DNA of 64,000 nt from [Clostridium] hylemonae DSM 15053 (GTDB lineage Bacteria; Bacillota; Clostridia; Lachnospirales; Lachnospiraceae), in assembly GCF_008281175.1 (NCBI RefSeq), contig NZ_CP036524.1:496001-560000 (forward strand), written 5' to 3'. A model generated the notes under the pieces. The model worked only from the letters and a program-made list of their open reading frames with translations. It searched no databases and was not told where the DNA came from. Shown here one piece after another: positions 34,431-42,623 of the stretch (position 1 is its first letter; each line of letters opens with the position of its first letter). A program made the translations under genes and the position numbers.

Positions 34431-35522
34431 ATGCAAGAATATGAGCTAAATGTATTAGACCAATATAATATAGATGTCACCGGCACCCGTAAGACAAGGG
34501 GTGCTATTTTATGCGACACACAACAGGGGCTTCTGCTGCTTCGGGAGGTGACGACTTCTGAGAAACGTATTCCTGCGCTTTGCGAGCTGTATGAGTATCT
34601 GAAGAGCCAGGGCTACGAATGGACGGATCCGATTCTCCTGAACAAGGAGGGAGAATACGTCAGTACAGCGGAGGACGGCGGCAAATATATATTGAAGCAG
34701 TGGTATCAGGGACGTGAGTGTGACATCCGTAAACCGGCAGAACTGCTGGCGGCGGCAGGGAATCTTGCTAAACTTCACACCGTAATGTGCCATGAACTGG
34801 AGCAGGGCGCCCCGGCCGGAGCGCATCTCGGGGAGGAATATATCCGGCATAACCGTGAGCTTAAGAAAGTGCGGAGATTTATGCGGGGGCTCTCGCCCAA
34901 AGGGGAATTTGAATTTGCATTTTTGAAATACTTTGACCAGATGTACCAGTGGGCGGACCTGGCGCTGGAGGAGCTGGAGCGTTCGGATTATGACGCATTG
35001 TACGAAGACAGCATGGAACGGGGATGCATGACCCATGGTGAATATAATTATCATAATATTCTCATCCTCTCAGGAGCCGCGGCTGCGGGGGAAGCTGTCC
35101 CGGCTTCAGTTTCCGGAAGAAACGCGCCCAGAGGAGCGGACTACAGACCGCACGGAAGCCATTCTGCGAGAGAACCACTCCGGATCGCGACGACAAATTT
35201 TGACAAATTTAAAAAAGATATCCAGGTAGAAGATTTGTATTATTTTCTCAGAAAGGTTATGGAAAAGCACGGCTGGAAAGAACGGCTCGGCGATAATATG
35301 CTGAATGCGTATTCCGCCATACATCCGCTGTCCTCCGGGGAGACCGAGTATATCAAAAACCGGCTCATATATCCGGAAAAATTCTGGAAGATCGCAGATT
35401 CTTATTATCACTCCAACAAAGCGTGGATATCAGTGAAAAGTATTGAGAAACTGAATGTGGCGATCAGGCAGACCGAGGAAAAGAAGCGGTTTTTGGAGAA
35501 TATATTTTCTTTCCATTTATAG
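34431..35522 (+). CDS. CotS-family spore-coat-like protein (kinase-like fold)
   Basis: 363 residues. Looks like the CotS/aminoglycoside-phosphotransferase fold: N-lobe strand KYILKQWYQGREC, a brace AGNLAKLHTV, and the catalytic-loop-like THGEYNYHNIL. The expected metal-binding motif appears as TTNFDKFKKDIQVEDLYYFLRK. Between them is an unusual Ala/Gly/Arg-rich stretch of about 37 residues (SGAAAAGEAV through SAREPL) that the family normally lacks. CotS proteins are associated with the spore coat. The start at 34431 follows AGGGGA; an in-frame ATG at 34404 has no ribosome site. Confidence 0.75.
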   Translation: MQEYELNVLDQYNIDVTGTRKTRGAILCDTQQGLLLLREVTTSEKRIPALCELYEYLKSQGYEWTDPILLNKEGEYVSTAEDGGKYILKQWYQGRECDIRKPAELLAAAGNLAKLHTVMCHELEQGAPAGAHLGEEYIRHNRELKKVRRFMRGLSPKGEFEFAFLKYFDQMYQWADLALEELERSDYDALYEDSMERGCMTHGEYNYHNILILSGAAAAGEAVPASVSGRNAPRGADYRPHGSHSAREPLRIATTNFDKFKKDIQVEDLYYFLRKVMEKHGWKERLGDNMLNAYSAIHPLSSGETEYIKNRLIYPEKFWKIADSYYHSNKAWISVKSIEKLNVAIRQTEEKKRFLENIFSFHL

Positions 35523-35538
35523 AATCCTGTTGTATAAT
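35510..35538 (+). promoter_or_regulatory. Possible promoter of the phosphoglucomutase gene
   Basis: TTTCCA at 35510-35515, 17-base spacer, consensus TATAAT at 35533-35538. The -35 hexamer is inside the end of the CotS-like gene. Confidence 0.45.
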
Positions 35539-35571
35539 ATGAAGCATATAAGAGACAGGAGGTACTTATTT

Positions 35572-37305
35572 ATGGAATATCTTGAAAAGTACAGAGAATG
35601 GCTGGAGAATCCATATTTTGATGAAGACACTAAGGCCGAACTTAGGGAAATCGCGGGAGACGACAGCGAGATCAAAGAGCGTTTCTATAAAGACCTGGAG
35701 TTCGGAACCGCAGGTCTGAGAGGAATTATCGGAGCAGGCACGAACCGCCTGAATATCTATACGGTCAGGAAAGCTACACAGGGACTTGCAAATTATATCA
35801 TGAAACGTAACGGACAGGACAGAGGCGTTGCCATCGCGTACGATTCCAGACGTATGTCACCGGAATTTGCCGATGAGGCAGCACTCTGCCTTGCCGCTAA
35901 CGGGATCAAGGCATATGTGTTCGAGACACTTCGGCCGACACCGGAGCTGTCATATGCCGTGCGTGCGCTTGGCTGCATTGCGGGTATCAATATCACGGCC
36001 AGCCACAATCCGCCGGAATACAACGGATATAAGGTATACTGGGAAGACGGCGCGCAGATCACGCCGCCTCACGACAAAGGAATTATGGACGAGGTAAAGG
36101 CTGTCACCGACTACAATACAGTAAAGACGATGGGCCTTGCAGATGCAAAGGCTGCCGGAATGTACGAAGTTATCGGCGCGCAAGTAGATGACGGTTACAT
36201 CGCAGAACTGAAAAAACAGGTCATTCATCAGGACGCCATTGACGAGATGGGAAGCGAACTGAAAATTGTGTACAGCCCTCTCCACGGGACGGGGAACATA
36301 CCCGCCAGAAGAATATTAAAGGAACTCGGATTTAAAAATGTTTATATCGTAAAAGAACAGGAGCTTCCCGACGGAGAATTTCCTACTGTCTCATATCCAA
36401 ACCCTGAAGCGGAAGAAGCATTTACGCTCGGACTGAAATTGGCCAGGGAAGTAGATGCCGATCTCGTGCTCGCGACAGACCCGGATGCGGACCGTCTCGG
36501 TGTATACGTAAAAGATGCAAAATCAGGCGAATATAAAGTGCTCACCGGAAATATGTCAGGCTGTCTTCTGGCAGATTATGAGCTCGGCCAGCGCAAGGCG
36601 GCAGAGGGGCTTCCGGAGGACGGATACCTTATCAAAACGATAGTAACGTCCAACATGGCCGACGCCATCGCAAAAGGCTACGGCGTAGGGCTTATAGAAG
36701 TGCTGACCGGCTTCAAATATATCGGGCAGCAGATCCTGGGATTTGAGACGACCGGAAAAGGAAAGTATCTGTTCGGATTTGAAGAAAGCTATGGCTGCCT
36801 GATCGGAACACATGCAAGGGACAAGGATGCCATCGTTGCGACAATGGCTCTCTGTGAGGCGGCAGCCTACTACAAGACGAAAGGCATGACGCTCTGGGAT
36901 GCAATGGTGGACATGTATGAGAGATACGGATACTATAAGGATTCCATCCAGTCCATAACATTAAAAGGAATAGAAGGGCTTCAGAAAATTCAGGAGATCC
37001 TGGAGACGCTGCGTAAGAATCCGCCGATGGAAGTCGGGGGCTACAGAGTTCTGAAGGCGAGAGATTACGAGGCTGATATCATCAAGGATATAACGACCGG
37101 AGAAGTGACGCCTACCGGACTGCCGGCATCCAATGTACTTTACTATGATCTTACAGACGATGCATGGCTCTGCGTGAGACCGTCAGGAACAGAGCCTAAG
37201 GTCAAATTTTACTACGGCATAAAAGGCACGTCTCTGGAAGATGCAGATGAAAAATCGCGCATGCTCGGCGAGGAAGTTTTGTCCATGATCAATACCATGT
37301 TATAA
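35572..37305 (+). CDS. Phosphoglucomutase / phosphomannomutase (phospho-sugar mutase)
   Basis: 577 residues, typical of the PgcA-like alpha-D-phosphohexomutase form. N-terminal FGTAGLRGIIGAGTNRLN, the phospho-Ser loop TASHNPPEYNGYK, the metal loop ATDPDADRLGVY, sugar-binding GFEESYGCL and the phosphate-binding end RPSGTEPKVKFYYG. It interconverts glucose-6-P and glucose-1-P, feeding GlgC (encoded upstream at 25.4 kb) and cell-wall sugar nucleotides. The start at 35572 follows AGGAGG; earlier in-frame codons are inside the CotS-like gene. Confidence 0.95.
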   Translation: MEYLEKYREWLENPYFDEDTKAELREIAGDDSEIKERFYKDLEFGTAGLRGIIGAGTNRLNIYTVRKATQGLANYIMKRNGQDRGVAIAYDSRRMSPEFADEAALCLAANGIKAYVFETLRPTPELSYAVRALGCIAGINITASHNPPEYNGYKVYWEDGAQITPPHDKGIMDEVKAVTDYNTVKTMGLADAKAAGMYEVIGAQVDDGYIAELKKQVIHQDAIDEMGSELKIVYSPLHGTGNIPARRILKELGFKNVYIVKEQELPDGEFPTVSYPNPEAEEAFTLGLKLAREVDADLVLATDPDADRLGVYVKDAKSGEYKVLTGNMSGCLLADYELGQRKAAEGLPEDGYLIKTIVTSNMADAIAKGYGVGLIEVLTGFKYIGQQILGFETTGKGKYLFGFEESYGCLIGTHARDKDAIVATMALCEAAAYYKTKGMTLWDAMVDMYERYGYYKDSIQSITLKGIEGLQKIQEILETLRKNPPMEVGGYRVLKARDYEADIIKDITTGEVTPTGLPASNVLYYDLTDDAWLCVRPSGTEPKVKFYYGIKGTSLEDADEKSRMLGEEVLSMINTML

Positions 37306-37348
37306 TCGGTAAAACCCTTGGAAATACGGCAAAAACTGCGAAATTCCC

Positions 37349-37377
37349 TTGACAAACATAGGGAAAGAAGGTATAAC
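37349..37377 (+). promoter_or_regulatory. Promoter of the HU gene
   Basis: Consensus TTGACA at 37349-37354, a 17-base spacer, TATAAC at 37372-37377. A leader of about 100 bases follows before the ATG. Confidence 0.75.
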
Positions 37378-37482
37378 AGTAACTAAGGGCAACGCCATAT
37401 GGATGAAGGCGCGGGCCGTTTTTTAAAAACAGTAGAATTTTAGTAAGGGATTCTATATCTAAACAAGAGGAGGAAATTATCC

Positions 37483-37758
37483 ATGAACAAAACAGAATTA
37501 GTAGCAGCTATCGCTGAGCAGGCAGAATTATCAAAGAAAGATTCAGAAAAAGCTTTAAAAGCTTTTGTTGATGTAATTACAGCTGAACTTAAAAAAGGTG
37601 AGAAAATTCAGTTAGTAGGATTTGGTACATTTGAAGTAAGCGAAAGAGCAGCAAGAGAGGGCAGAAACCCACAGACAGGCAAGACAATGAAGATTGCTGC
37701 ATGCAAAGCTCCTAAATTCAAAGCTGGTAAAGCATTAAAAGACGCTGTTAATGCATAA
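37483..37758 (+). CDS. hup: HU-family DNA-binding protein
   Basis: 91 residues, full length. [20 protein letters not shown] start, core [25 protein letters not shown], and the DNA-binding arm [15 protein letters not shown]. It bends and compacts chromosomal DNA as a dimer. Own promoter, strong ribosome site GAGGAGG, and own terminator, so it is an independent, probably highly expressed unit. Codon choice is more A/T-ending than in neighbouring genes, as expected for high expression. Confidence 0.97.
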   Translation: MNKTELVAAIAEQAELSKKDSEKALKAFVDVITAELKKGEKIQLVGFGTFEVSERAAREGRNPQTGKTMKIAACKAPKFKAGKALKDAVNA

Positions 37759-37777
37759 GGATTAAGGCGGTTTAACA

Positions 37778-37808
37778 AGTAGAGAGCATACTGCTCTCTA
37801 CTTTTTTA
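37778..37808 (+). terminator. Rho-independent terminator after the HU gene
   Basis: AGTAGAGAGCA (37778-37788) pairs with TGCTCTCTACT (37792-37802) around a 3-base loop, followed by a run of T. Confidence 0.9.
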
Positions 37809-37840
37809 GTTCACAATAGACAGGAGGACATAGACAGATC

Positions 37841-38080
37841 ATGCGTTTGGATAAATTTTTAAAAGTTTCCCGGCTCATTAAGCGCAGAACGGTTGCAAAC
37901 GAGGCGTGCGACGCCGGCCGTGTGACGGTAAACGGAAGCGTTGCCAAAGCTTCGGTTAAGGTGAAACCGGGGGACATTATAGAGATCCAGTTCGGGACAA
38001 AGACAGTGAAAGTCGAAGTGCTCGATATACAGGAGACGACGAAAAAAGAAGAGGCAAAGGACCTGTTCAAATATTTGTAA
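37841..38080 (+). CDS. rqcP: RqcP (YabO-type S4-domain RNA-binding protein)
   Basis: 79 residues: an S4 domain (MRLDKFLKVSRLIKRRTVANEACDAGRVTVNGSVAK) with a short beta tail. RqcP works with RqcH in ribosome-associated quality control, stabilising tRNA on split 50S subunits during Ala tailing. The neighbours yabP, yabQ, DivIC-like and SpoIIE match the gene order in Bacillus, where this gene is yabO, and support the assignment over Hsp15. Confidence 0.9.
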   Translation: MRLDKFLKVSRLIKRRTVANEACDAGRVTVNGSVAKASVKVKPGDIIEIQFGTKTVKVEVLDIQETTKKEEAKDLFKYL

Positions 38081-38123
38081 TAAAGAAGAACAACCTGTCA
38101 TATGATTATGAAGAAAGGTTGTG

Positions 38124-38414
38124 ATGCACATGGAAGAGAGACCAGTACAAAAAGGACATAAGCTGGTAGTTAATAATAGAAAAACCAGCCTGGTGACAGG
38201 CGTTATAGATGTATTATCTTTTGATTTAAATGAGATTCTTTTAGAGACAGAGCAGGGGATGATGATGGTCAAAGGGACGGATCTGCACGTAAACCGCTTA
38301 AGCCTGGAAAAAGGCGAGGTAGACTTGTCCGGCAATATTGACAGCATCGCTTACTCTGACGTTCATGCAGCAGGAAAACAAGGGGAGAATTTGTTTTCCA
38401 AACTGTTCAGGTAA
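38124..38414 (+). CDS. yabP: Sporulation protein YabP
   Basis: About 96 residues, YabP/YqfC fold: HKLVVNNRKTSLVTGVIDVLSFDLNEILLET, then a KGTDLHVNRLSLEKGEVDLSGNI strand pair. It is a sporulation protein needed late in spore development, probably for coat or cortex assembly. Start alternatives are GTG 38121, ATG 38124 and ATG 38130; AAAGG at 38114-38118 fits 38124 best. Followed 6 bases later by yabQ. Confidence 0.92.
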   Translation: MHMEERPVQKGHKLVVNNRKTSLVTGVIDVLSFDLNEILLETEQGMMMVKGTDLHVNRLSLEKGEVDLSGNIDSIAYSDVHAAGKQGENLFSKLFR

Positions 38415-38420
38415 CTGCAT

Positions 38421-38774
38421 ATGCCGGGAATCAGAGAAGAATTTATTGTATTTGTACTGGCCGTATTGTCAGGGGCGATCGTGCGTCTTATATATAAATG
38501 TATCAGCAGTTTCAGGGAAATCGTAAAGCACAGCCTTGCCGTGATAGGGGTGGAGGATTTCTTTTTCTGGCTCGGCTCGGCGCTGTATTTGTTTGTGCAA
38601 ATTTACCATACAAGTGATGGTAGCATTCGGTGGTACTTTATACTAGGTGTTGTGATTGGAGCCATTTTGGCCGCTTTTTTGATCAGGCAGGCCGAAAAAG
38701 TACACAAAAAAATGTACGCCCGCGGCAAAAAGAATTTGTCCAAAACTATTGATAAATCAGGCAAAAAAAGATAA
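38421..38774 (+). CDS. yabQ: Sporulation membrane protein YabQ
   Basis: 117 residues. Three hydrophobic segments (about 8-25, 45-62, 70-88) and a basic C-terminus (KKMYARGKKNLSKTIDKSGKKR), as in YabQ, which is required for spore cortex formation. Position between yabP and the DivIC-like gene supports the call. Confidence 0.9.
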   Translation: MPGIREEFIVFVLAVLSGAIVRLIYKCISSFREIVKHSLAVIGVEDFFFWLGSALYLFVQIYHTSDGSIRWYFILGVVIGAILAAFLIRQAEKVHKKMYARGKKNLSKTIDKSGKKR

Positions 38775-38837
38775 TATTATTATGATTAACGGGTGAGTAT
38801 TCTGGTCTGCGGGCCGGAAAAAAGGGTGAGTATAACA

Positions 38838-39161
38838 ATGAATGGAATTAAACAAAAGAGCCGCAGGAGACGGCAGAAAAAGCGTGTTCAGCGCCACAAA
38901 AGAAGTGTGCTGGCTATCAGTTCAGTCATACTGCTGCTACTCGTGATGGTATCCATCAACGGGATAACGCTTCGCGCGAAGGAAAAATCTTATGTCGCAC
39001 AGGAGACAGAGCTCAAAAAGCAGATAAAAGAAGAAAAAAACCGGGCGTCCAAGATCGACGAACTGGAAGATTACGTAGGCACTGATGAATATGTAGAAGA
39101 TGTGGCAAGAGAAAAGCTCGGCCTCGTCCACGAAGGTGAGATCATATTCAAGGCAAAATAG
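38838..39161 (+). CDS. Septum formation initiator, DivIC/FtsB-like
   Basis: 107 residues. Very basic N-terminus (QKSRRRRQKKRVQRHKR), one membrane segment (about 28-47), a short coiled coil (KEKSYVAQETELKKQIKEEKN), and the C-terminal VEDVAREKLGLVHEGEIIFK that defines the DivIC/FtsB family. It belongs to the divisome on the outer side of the membrane. The start at 38838 follows AAGGGTGAG; an in-frame GTG at 38793 has weaker support. Confidence 0.88.
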   Translation: MNGIKQKSRRRRQKKRVQRHKRSVLAISSVILLLLVMVSINGITLRAKEKSYVAQETELKKQIKEEKNRASKIDELEDYVGTDEYVEDVAREKLGLVHEGEIIFKAK

Positions 39162-39188
39162 ATTAGATGATATAATACACAGATGATG

Positions 39189-39222
39189 AAGCTTTAGGAA
39201 ACAATATTCCTAAAGCTTTTTT
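39189..39222 (+). terminator. Rho-independent terminator after the divIC-like gene
   Basis: 12-bp perfect stem AAGCTTTAGGAA / TTCCTAAAGCTT with loop ACAATA, followed by TTTT. Confidence 0.9.
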
Positions 39223-39251
39223 GTGTTCAATAAATAAAAGGGGGAGCTATC

Positions 39252-40655
39252 ATGGCTGAAGTAAAAGAAAAGGGTACGTTTCTGAACCCTTATGTCATAC
39301 AGATGGACAAGTTCGCAGATTCACTTATGCACTTGTCCAGGACATTCCTTACACTGGAAGACTACAAAGGAACGTTCTCCAAAGAAGAGATCGAGGATAT
39401 GTTTGTAAAAATAACGGACAAGGTGTGCGAAAACTGCGAGAAAAAAGAATGGTGTCTCGGCGAAAACCGGGTACATACATATCAGATGCTTTACGAAATA
39501 CTATGCACGGTAGAAGAATACGGCGCCGAGCTGAATGTAGAGATAAAGAGAAAGCTTCAGAAAAAATGCATATCAGCGCCCCGGTTTCTGAGGGAGACAC
39601 TGGAAGTGTTTGAAAATGCCAAGCAGATCCTGCTCTGGAACAACCGGATCGTGCAGAACCGGGAAGGGTACGCCATTCAGCTCAACAGTTTTGCAAGGAT
39701 GATCCAGTACACGACAAGAGAACTGGACGCCGGCATTTTTGAGGACGAGCATCTGGAGAAAAAGCTGAAAAATCACTTGAAAAAGTTTGGCATCCGCATG
39801 CTTTCCTCTGTATTTTTCGTGACTGCCGAGGGAAAATATGAGATACATGTGACGGTAAAAGCCTCAAAAGGGCACTGTATAGCCACAAAGGAGCTGGCGG
39901 CGGAGATCGGCAGATGCGTAGGCCGCGTCATGATGCTGGAGCAGGGGGAGCGTCCGATCATCGGGGAGGACTACTGTACGGTCGCCTGTGTGGAAGGCGC
40001 CAGGTATCATACGCTGCAGGGTGTGGCCAAGATTGGAAAAGGCTGCGAAAAAATATCAGGGGACACCTTCCTTATGACAGACCTGCCCGGGGGAAAAAAA
40101 GGAGTGGCGCTGTCCGACGGCATGGGTTCCGGGGAAGACGCCCTTCGGGAGAGCACTATGGTCGTAGAGATGCTTGAGGAACTGCTGGAGGCAGGTTTCC
40201 CGGTCAAGACGGCAATTCAGATGATGAACACCGCTCTTGTCATCGGCAGAGAAGAAGTGCGCTTTTCCACGATCGACGTAAGCCTGTTTGATCTGTACAG
40301 CGGAAAATGTGAATTCGTTAAGGCGGGCGCGTCCACAACATTTATCAAAAGGAAAAGCGGGGTGGAGAGAATCAGTTCCACGACACTGCCCATCGGCGTC
40401 ATACAGGATATAGAGATAGAATCTGTGGAAAAAGAGCTGGAGTCGGGAGACTTTATCATCATGGTGACGGACGGAGTCATGGATGCCCTTCCTGTTGGTG
40501 AACAGGATGTACTTATGAGTACCTTCATAGAAGGCTCCAATATTGTCAATCCGAAGGAACTTGCGCATCATATACTCGGACAAGTGCTGGAATGGACGGG
40601 GGAAGTCCCGATAGACGATATGACCGTGCTGGCGGTCGGGATGTGGAAACTGTGA
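39252..40655 (+). CDS. spoIIE: SpoIIE-like PP2C phosphatase without the membrane domain
   Basis: 467 residues, against about 800 in Bacillus SpoIIE. The middle domain has the CENCEKKEWCLGE cysteine pattern; the C-terminal PP2C-type phosphatase shows SGDTFLMTDLPGGKKGVALSDGMGSGEDAL (metal-binding Asp in SDGMGSG), STIDVSLFDLYSGK, and FIIMVTDGVMDALP. SpoIIE dephosphorylates SpoIIAA to activate sigma-F in the forespore. The ten membrane segments that normally come first are absent, and only 90 bases with a terminator separate it from the previous gene. Its place between the divIC-like gene and tilS is the classical spoIIE position. Confidence 0.88.
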   Translation: MAEVKEKGTFLNPYVIQMDKFADSLMHLSRTFLTLEDYKGTFSKEEIEDMFVKITDKVCENCEKKEWCLGENRVHTYQMLYEILCTVEEYGAELNVEIKRKLQKKCISAPRFLRETLEVFENAKQILLWNNRIVQNREGYAIQLNSFARMIQYTTRELDAGIFEDEHLEKKLKNHLKKFGIRMLSSVFFVTAEGKYEIHVTVKASKGHCIATKELAAEIGRCVGRVMMLEQGERPIIGEDYCTVACVEGARYHTLQGVAKIGKGCEKISGDTFLMTDLPGGKKGVALSDGMGSGEDALRESTMVVEMLEELLEAGFPVKTAIQMMNTALVIGREEVRFSTIDVSLFDLYSGKCEFVKAGASTTFIKRKSGVERISSTTLPIGVIQDIEIESVEKELESGDFIIMVTDGVMDALPVGEQDVLMSTFIEGSNIVNPKELAHHILGQVLEWTGEVPIDDMTVLAVGMWKL

Positions 40656-40662
40656 GGAAAAC

Positions 40663-40691
40663 TTGCAATTTAGAGGGAACTTCTATATATT
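40663..40691 (+). promoter_or_regulatory. Promoter of the tilS-hpt-ftsH operon
   Basis: TTGCAA at 40663-40668, a 17-base spacer, TATATT at 40686-40691, just after the spoIIE stop. Confidence 0.6.
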
Positions 40692-40725
40692 TAAGATAAG
40701 AAAATATAAGAACTGGTGGATAAAC

Positions 40726-42096
40726 ATGTATCAGCGTGTCAAAGAATATGCGGCAGAATATCATATGCTGCAGCAGTCAGACAGAGTCATAGCAGGCGTA
40801 TCGGGAGGGGCAGATTCCATATGCCTTCTTTTCGTGCTTCTGGAATTGAAAAAGGAGATAGGCTTCTCCGTGACGGCAGTTCATGTCCACCACGGGCTGC
40901 GGGCAGAGACTGCGGACAGGGATGCGCAGTACGTTGAAAAGATCTGCCGCGAACAGAAAGTAGAGCTTTTAGTTTATCATGAAGACGTGAAGACATACGC
41001 GGCTGAACACAAGCTGACGGTGGAAGAGGCCGGCAGAGAGGTGCGCCGCGCCGCGTTTAAGGAAGTGCTGAGAAAGAAACAAGGCACGAAGATAGCGCTG
41101 GCCCATCATCAGAACGACAATGCGGAGACGCTGCTTCTAAATCTCTGCCGTGGAACCGGACTTAAAGGCATGGGCGGGATCCCGCCGGTTGAAGGGGTGT
41201 GGATCCATCCACTTTTATGCCTGAAAAGGAAAGAAGTGGAATCATATCTTGAAGAACGGGGAATATCATATTGTACGGATGAAACAAATTCAGAGGACAG
41301 CTATGCCCGGAATAAGATCCGCAACCAGGTGATTCCCTATCTGGAAAAAGAGATCAACGCGCAGGCATCTGAACATATGGCGGAGACGGCAAGGCAGATG
41401 CGGCTTCTCGGAGCATACGTGGATTCACAGGCCGCGGAGCAGGAAAAAGCCTGCGTGGACACAGACGGGGCGGGGAGAAGTCTGCTACTGAAGAAGGAGT
41501 TTGCGCGTGTGCCGGAAGTGCTGAGACCGTATGTGATACACCGCATTCTCTGCCGGACTGCGGGCAGGAGCAAAAATATAGAAGCGGTCCATGTAAGGCT
41601 TATAACAGAACTCATGCACAGGCAGGTGGGCAGACGGCTCTGTCTGCCTTACGGTGTGACGGCTGTGCGGTGTTACGAAGGCATCCGCTTTACAAAGGAA
41701 GGCCGGCAGTCTGCCGGCGGCGGAAAAACGGAAGATATGCATATGACATGCCGCGTGATCGAGAGGACAGGCGAGATGAGAACATTTCCCAAATCCCCCT
41801 ACACGAAATGGTTTGATTATGATATAATAAAGAATACTGTTAAAATGAGGCACAGGGAGCCGGGAGATTACCTTACCATTGACAGAGACGGCAGGACCCA
41901 GAAGCTGAAACAGTTTTTTATCAATGAAAAAATACCACAGGAAGAAAGAGACCAGATATGGCTCGCGGCCGACGGACATCATATTATGTGGGTGGTGGGC
42001 GTAAGGCAGAACCAGAAATATCAGGTAACGGAAGAGACGAAAAGAATTCTGGAAATAGAAGTAGACGGAGGAAAAAGAGATGGCAGAGACTGTTAA
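40726..42096 (+). CDS. tilS: tRNA(Ile)-lysidine synthetase
   Basis: 456 residues. PP-loop SGGADSICL near residue 19, AVHVHHGLR, AHHQNDNAETLLLNLCRGTGLKGMGGI and the C-terminal TilS domain (MRHREPGDYLTI, LKQFFINEKIP). It converts the wobble C of tRNA-Ile(CAU) to lysidine. The start at 40726 is preferred because the 21 codons before it lie over the promoter. Overlaps hpt by 17 bases. Confidence 0.95.
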   Translation: MYQRVKEYAAEYHMLQQSDRVIAGVSGGADSICLLFVLLELKKEIGFSVTAVHVHHGLRAETADRDAQYVEKICREQKVELLVYHEDVKTYAAEHKLTVEEAGREVRRAAFKEVLRKKQGTKIALAHHQNDNAETLLLNLCRGTGLKGMGGIPPVEGVWIHPLLCLKRKEVESYLEERGISYCTDETNSEDSYARNKIRNQVIPYLEKEINAQASEHMAETARQMRLLGAYVDSQAAEQEKACVDTDGAGRSLLLKKEFARVPEVLRPYVIHRILCRTAGRSKNIEAVHVRLITELMHRQVGRRLCLPYGVTAVRCYEGIRFTKEGRQSAGGGKTEDMHMTCRVIERTGEMRTFPKSPYTKWFDYDIIKNTVKMRHREPGDYLTIDRDGRTQKLKQFFINEKIPQEERDQIWLAADGHHIMWVVGVRQNQKYQVTEETKRILEIEVDGGKRDGRDC

Positions 42097-42607
42097 AGTA
42101 TTGTTGTCGGAGGAAGAAGTTGCAAAGAGAATCGATGAATTAGGCAGGAAGATCAGTGAAGATTATGCAGGACGCCAGGTACACCTTATCTGTGTGTTAA
42201 AAGGCGGAGTGTTCTTTATGTGTGAACTGGCAAAGAGAATCACAGTTCCGGTATCCATGGACTTTATGAGCGTCAGCAGCTACGGGGACGGCACGTCCTC
42301 AAGCGGTGTCGTAAAGATCGCCAAGGATCTGGATGAGGCGCTGGAAGGCAAAGATGTACTCGTTGTTGAGGACATCATTGATTCAGGAAGAACGCTGTAT
42401 TATCTGCTCGACATACTTGCCAAGAGACATCCAAACAGCATGAAGCTGTGCACACTGCTGGATAAGCCGGAGAGACGCGTAAGAGACGTCACGGTTGACT
42501 ATGTCGGGTTTGAGATTCCGGACGAATTCGTAGTGGGATATGGGCTGGATTACGCTCAAAAATATAGAAATCTACCATACATCGGTGTAGTAGAAGGTGT
42601 GGAGTAG
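42080..42607 (+). CDS. hpt: Hypoxanthine phosphoribosyltransferase
   Basis: 175 residues. LICVLKGGVFFMCELAKRI, the PRPP loop VLVVEDIIDSGRTL and the C-terminal DYVGFEIPDEFVVGYGLDYAQKYRNLP signature region of HPRT. It salvages hypoxanthine and guanine with PRPP (made by Prs, encoded at 20.4 kb). Overlaps tilS and is followed by ftsH, the usual tilS-hpt-ftsH order in Firmicutes. Confidence 0.96.
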   Translation: MAETVKVLLSEEEVAKRIDELGRKISEDYAGRQVHLICVLKGGVFFMCELAKRITVPVSMDFMSVSSYGDGTSSSGVVKIAKDLDEALEGKDVLVVEDIIDSGRTLYYLLDILAKRHPNSMKLCTLLDKPERRVRDVTVDYVGFEIPDEFVVGYGLDYAQKYRNLPYIGVVEGVE

Positions 42608-42623
42608 AAAGGGGCTATAAACA

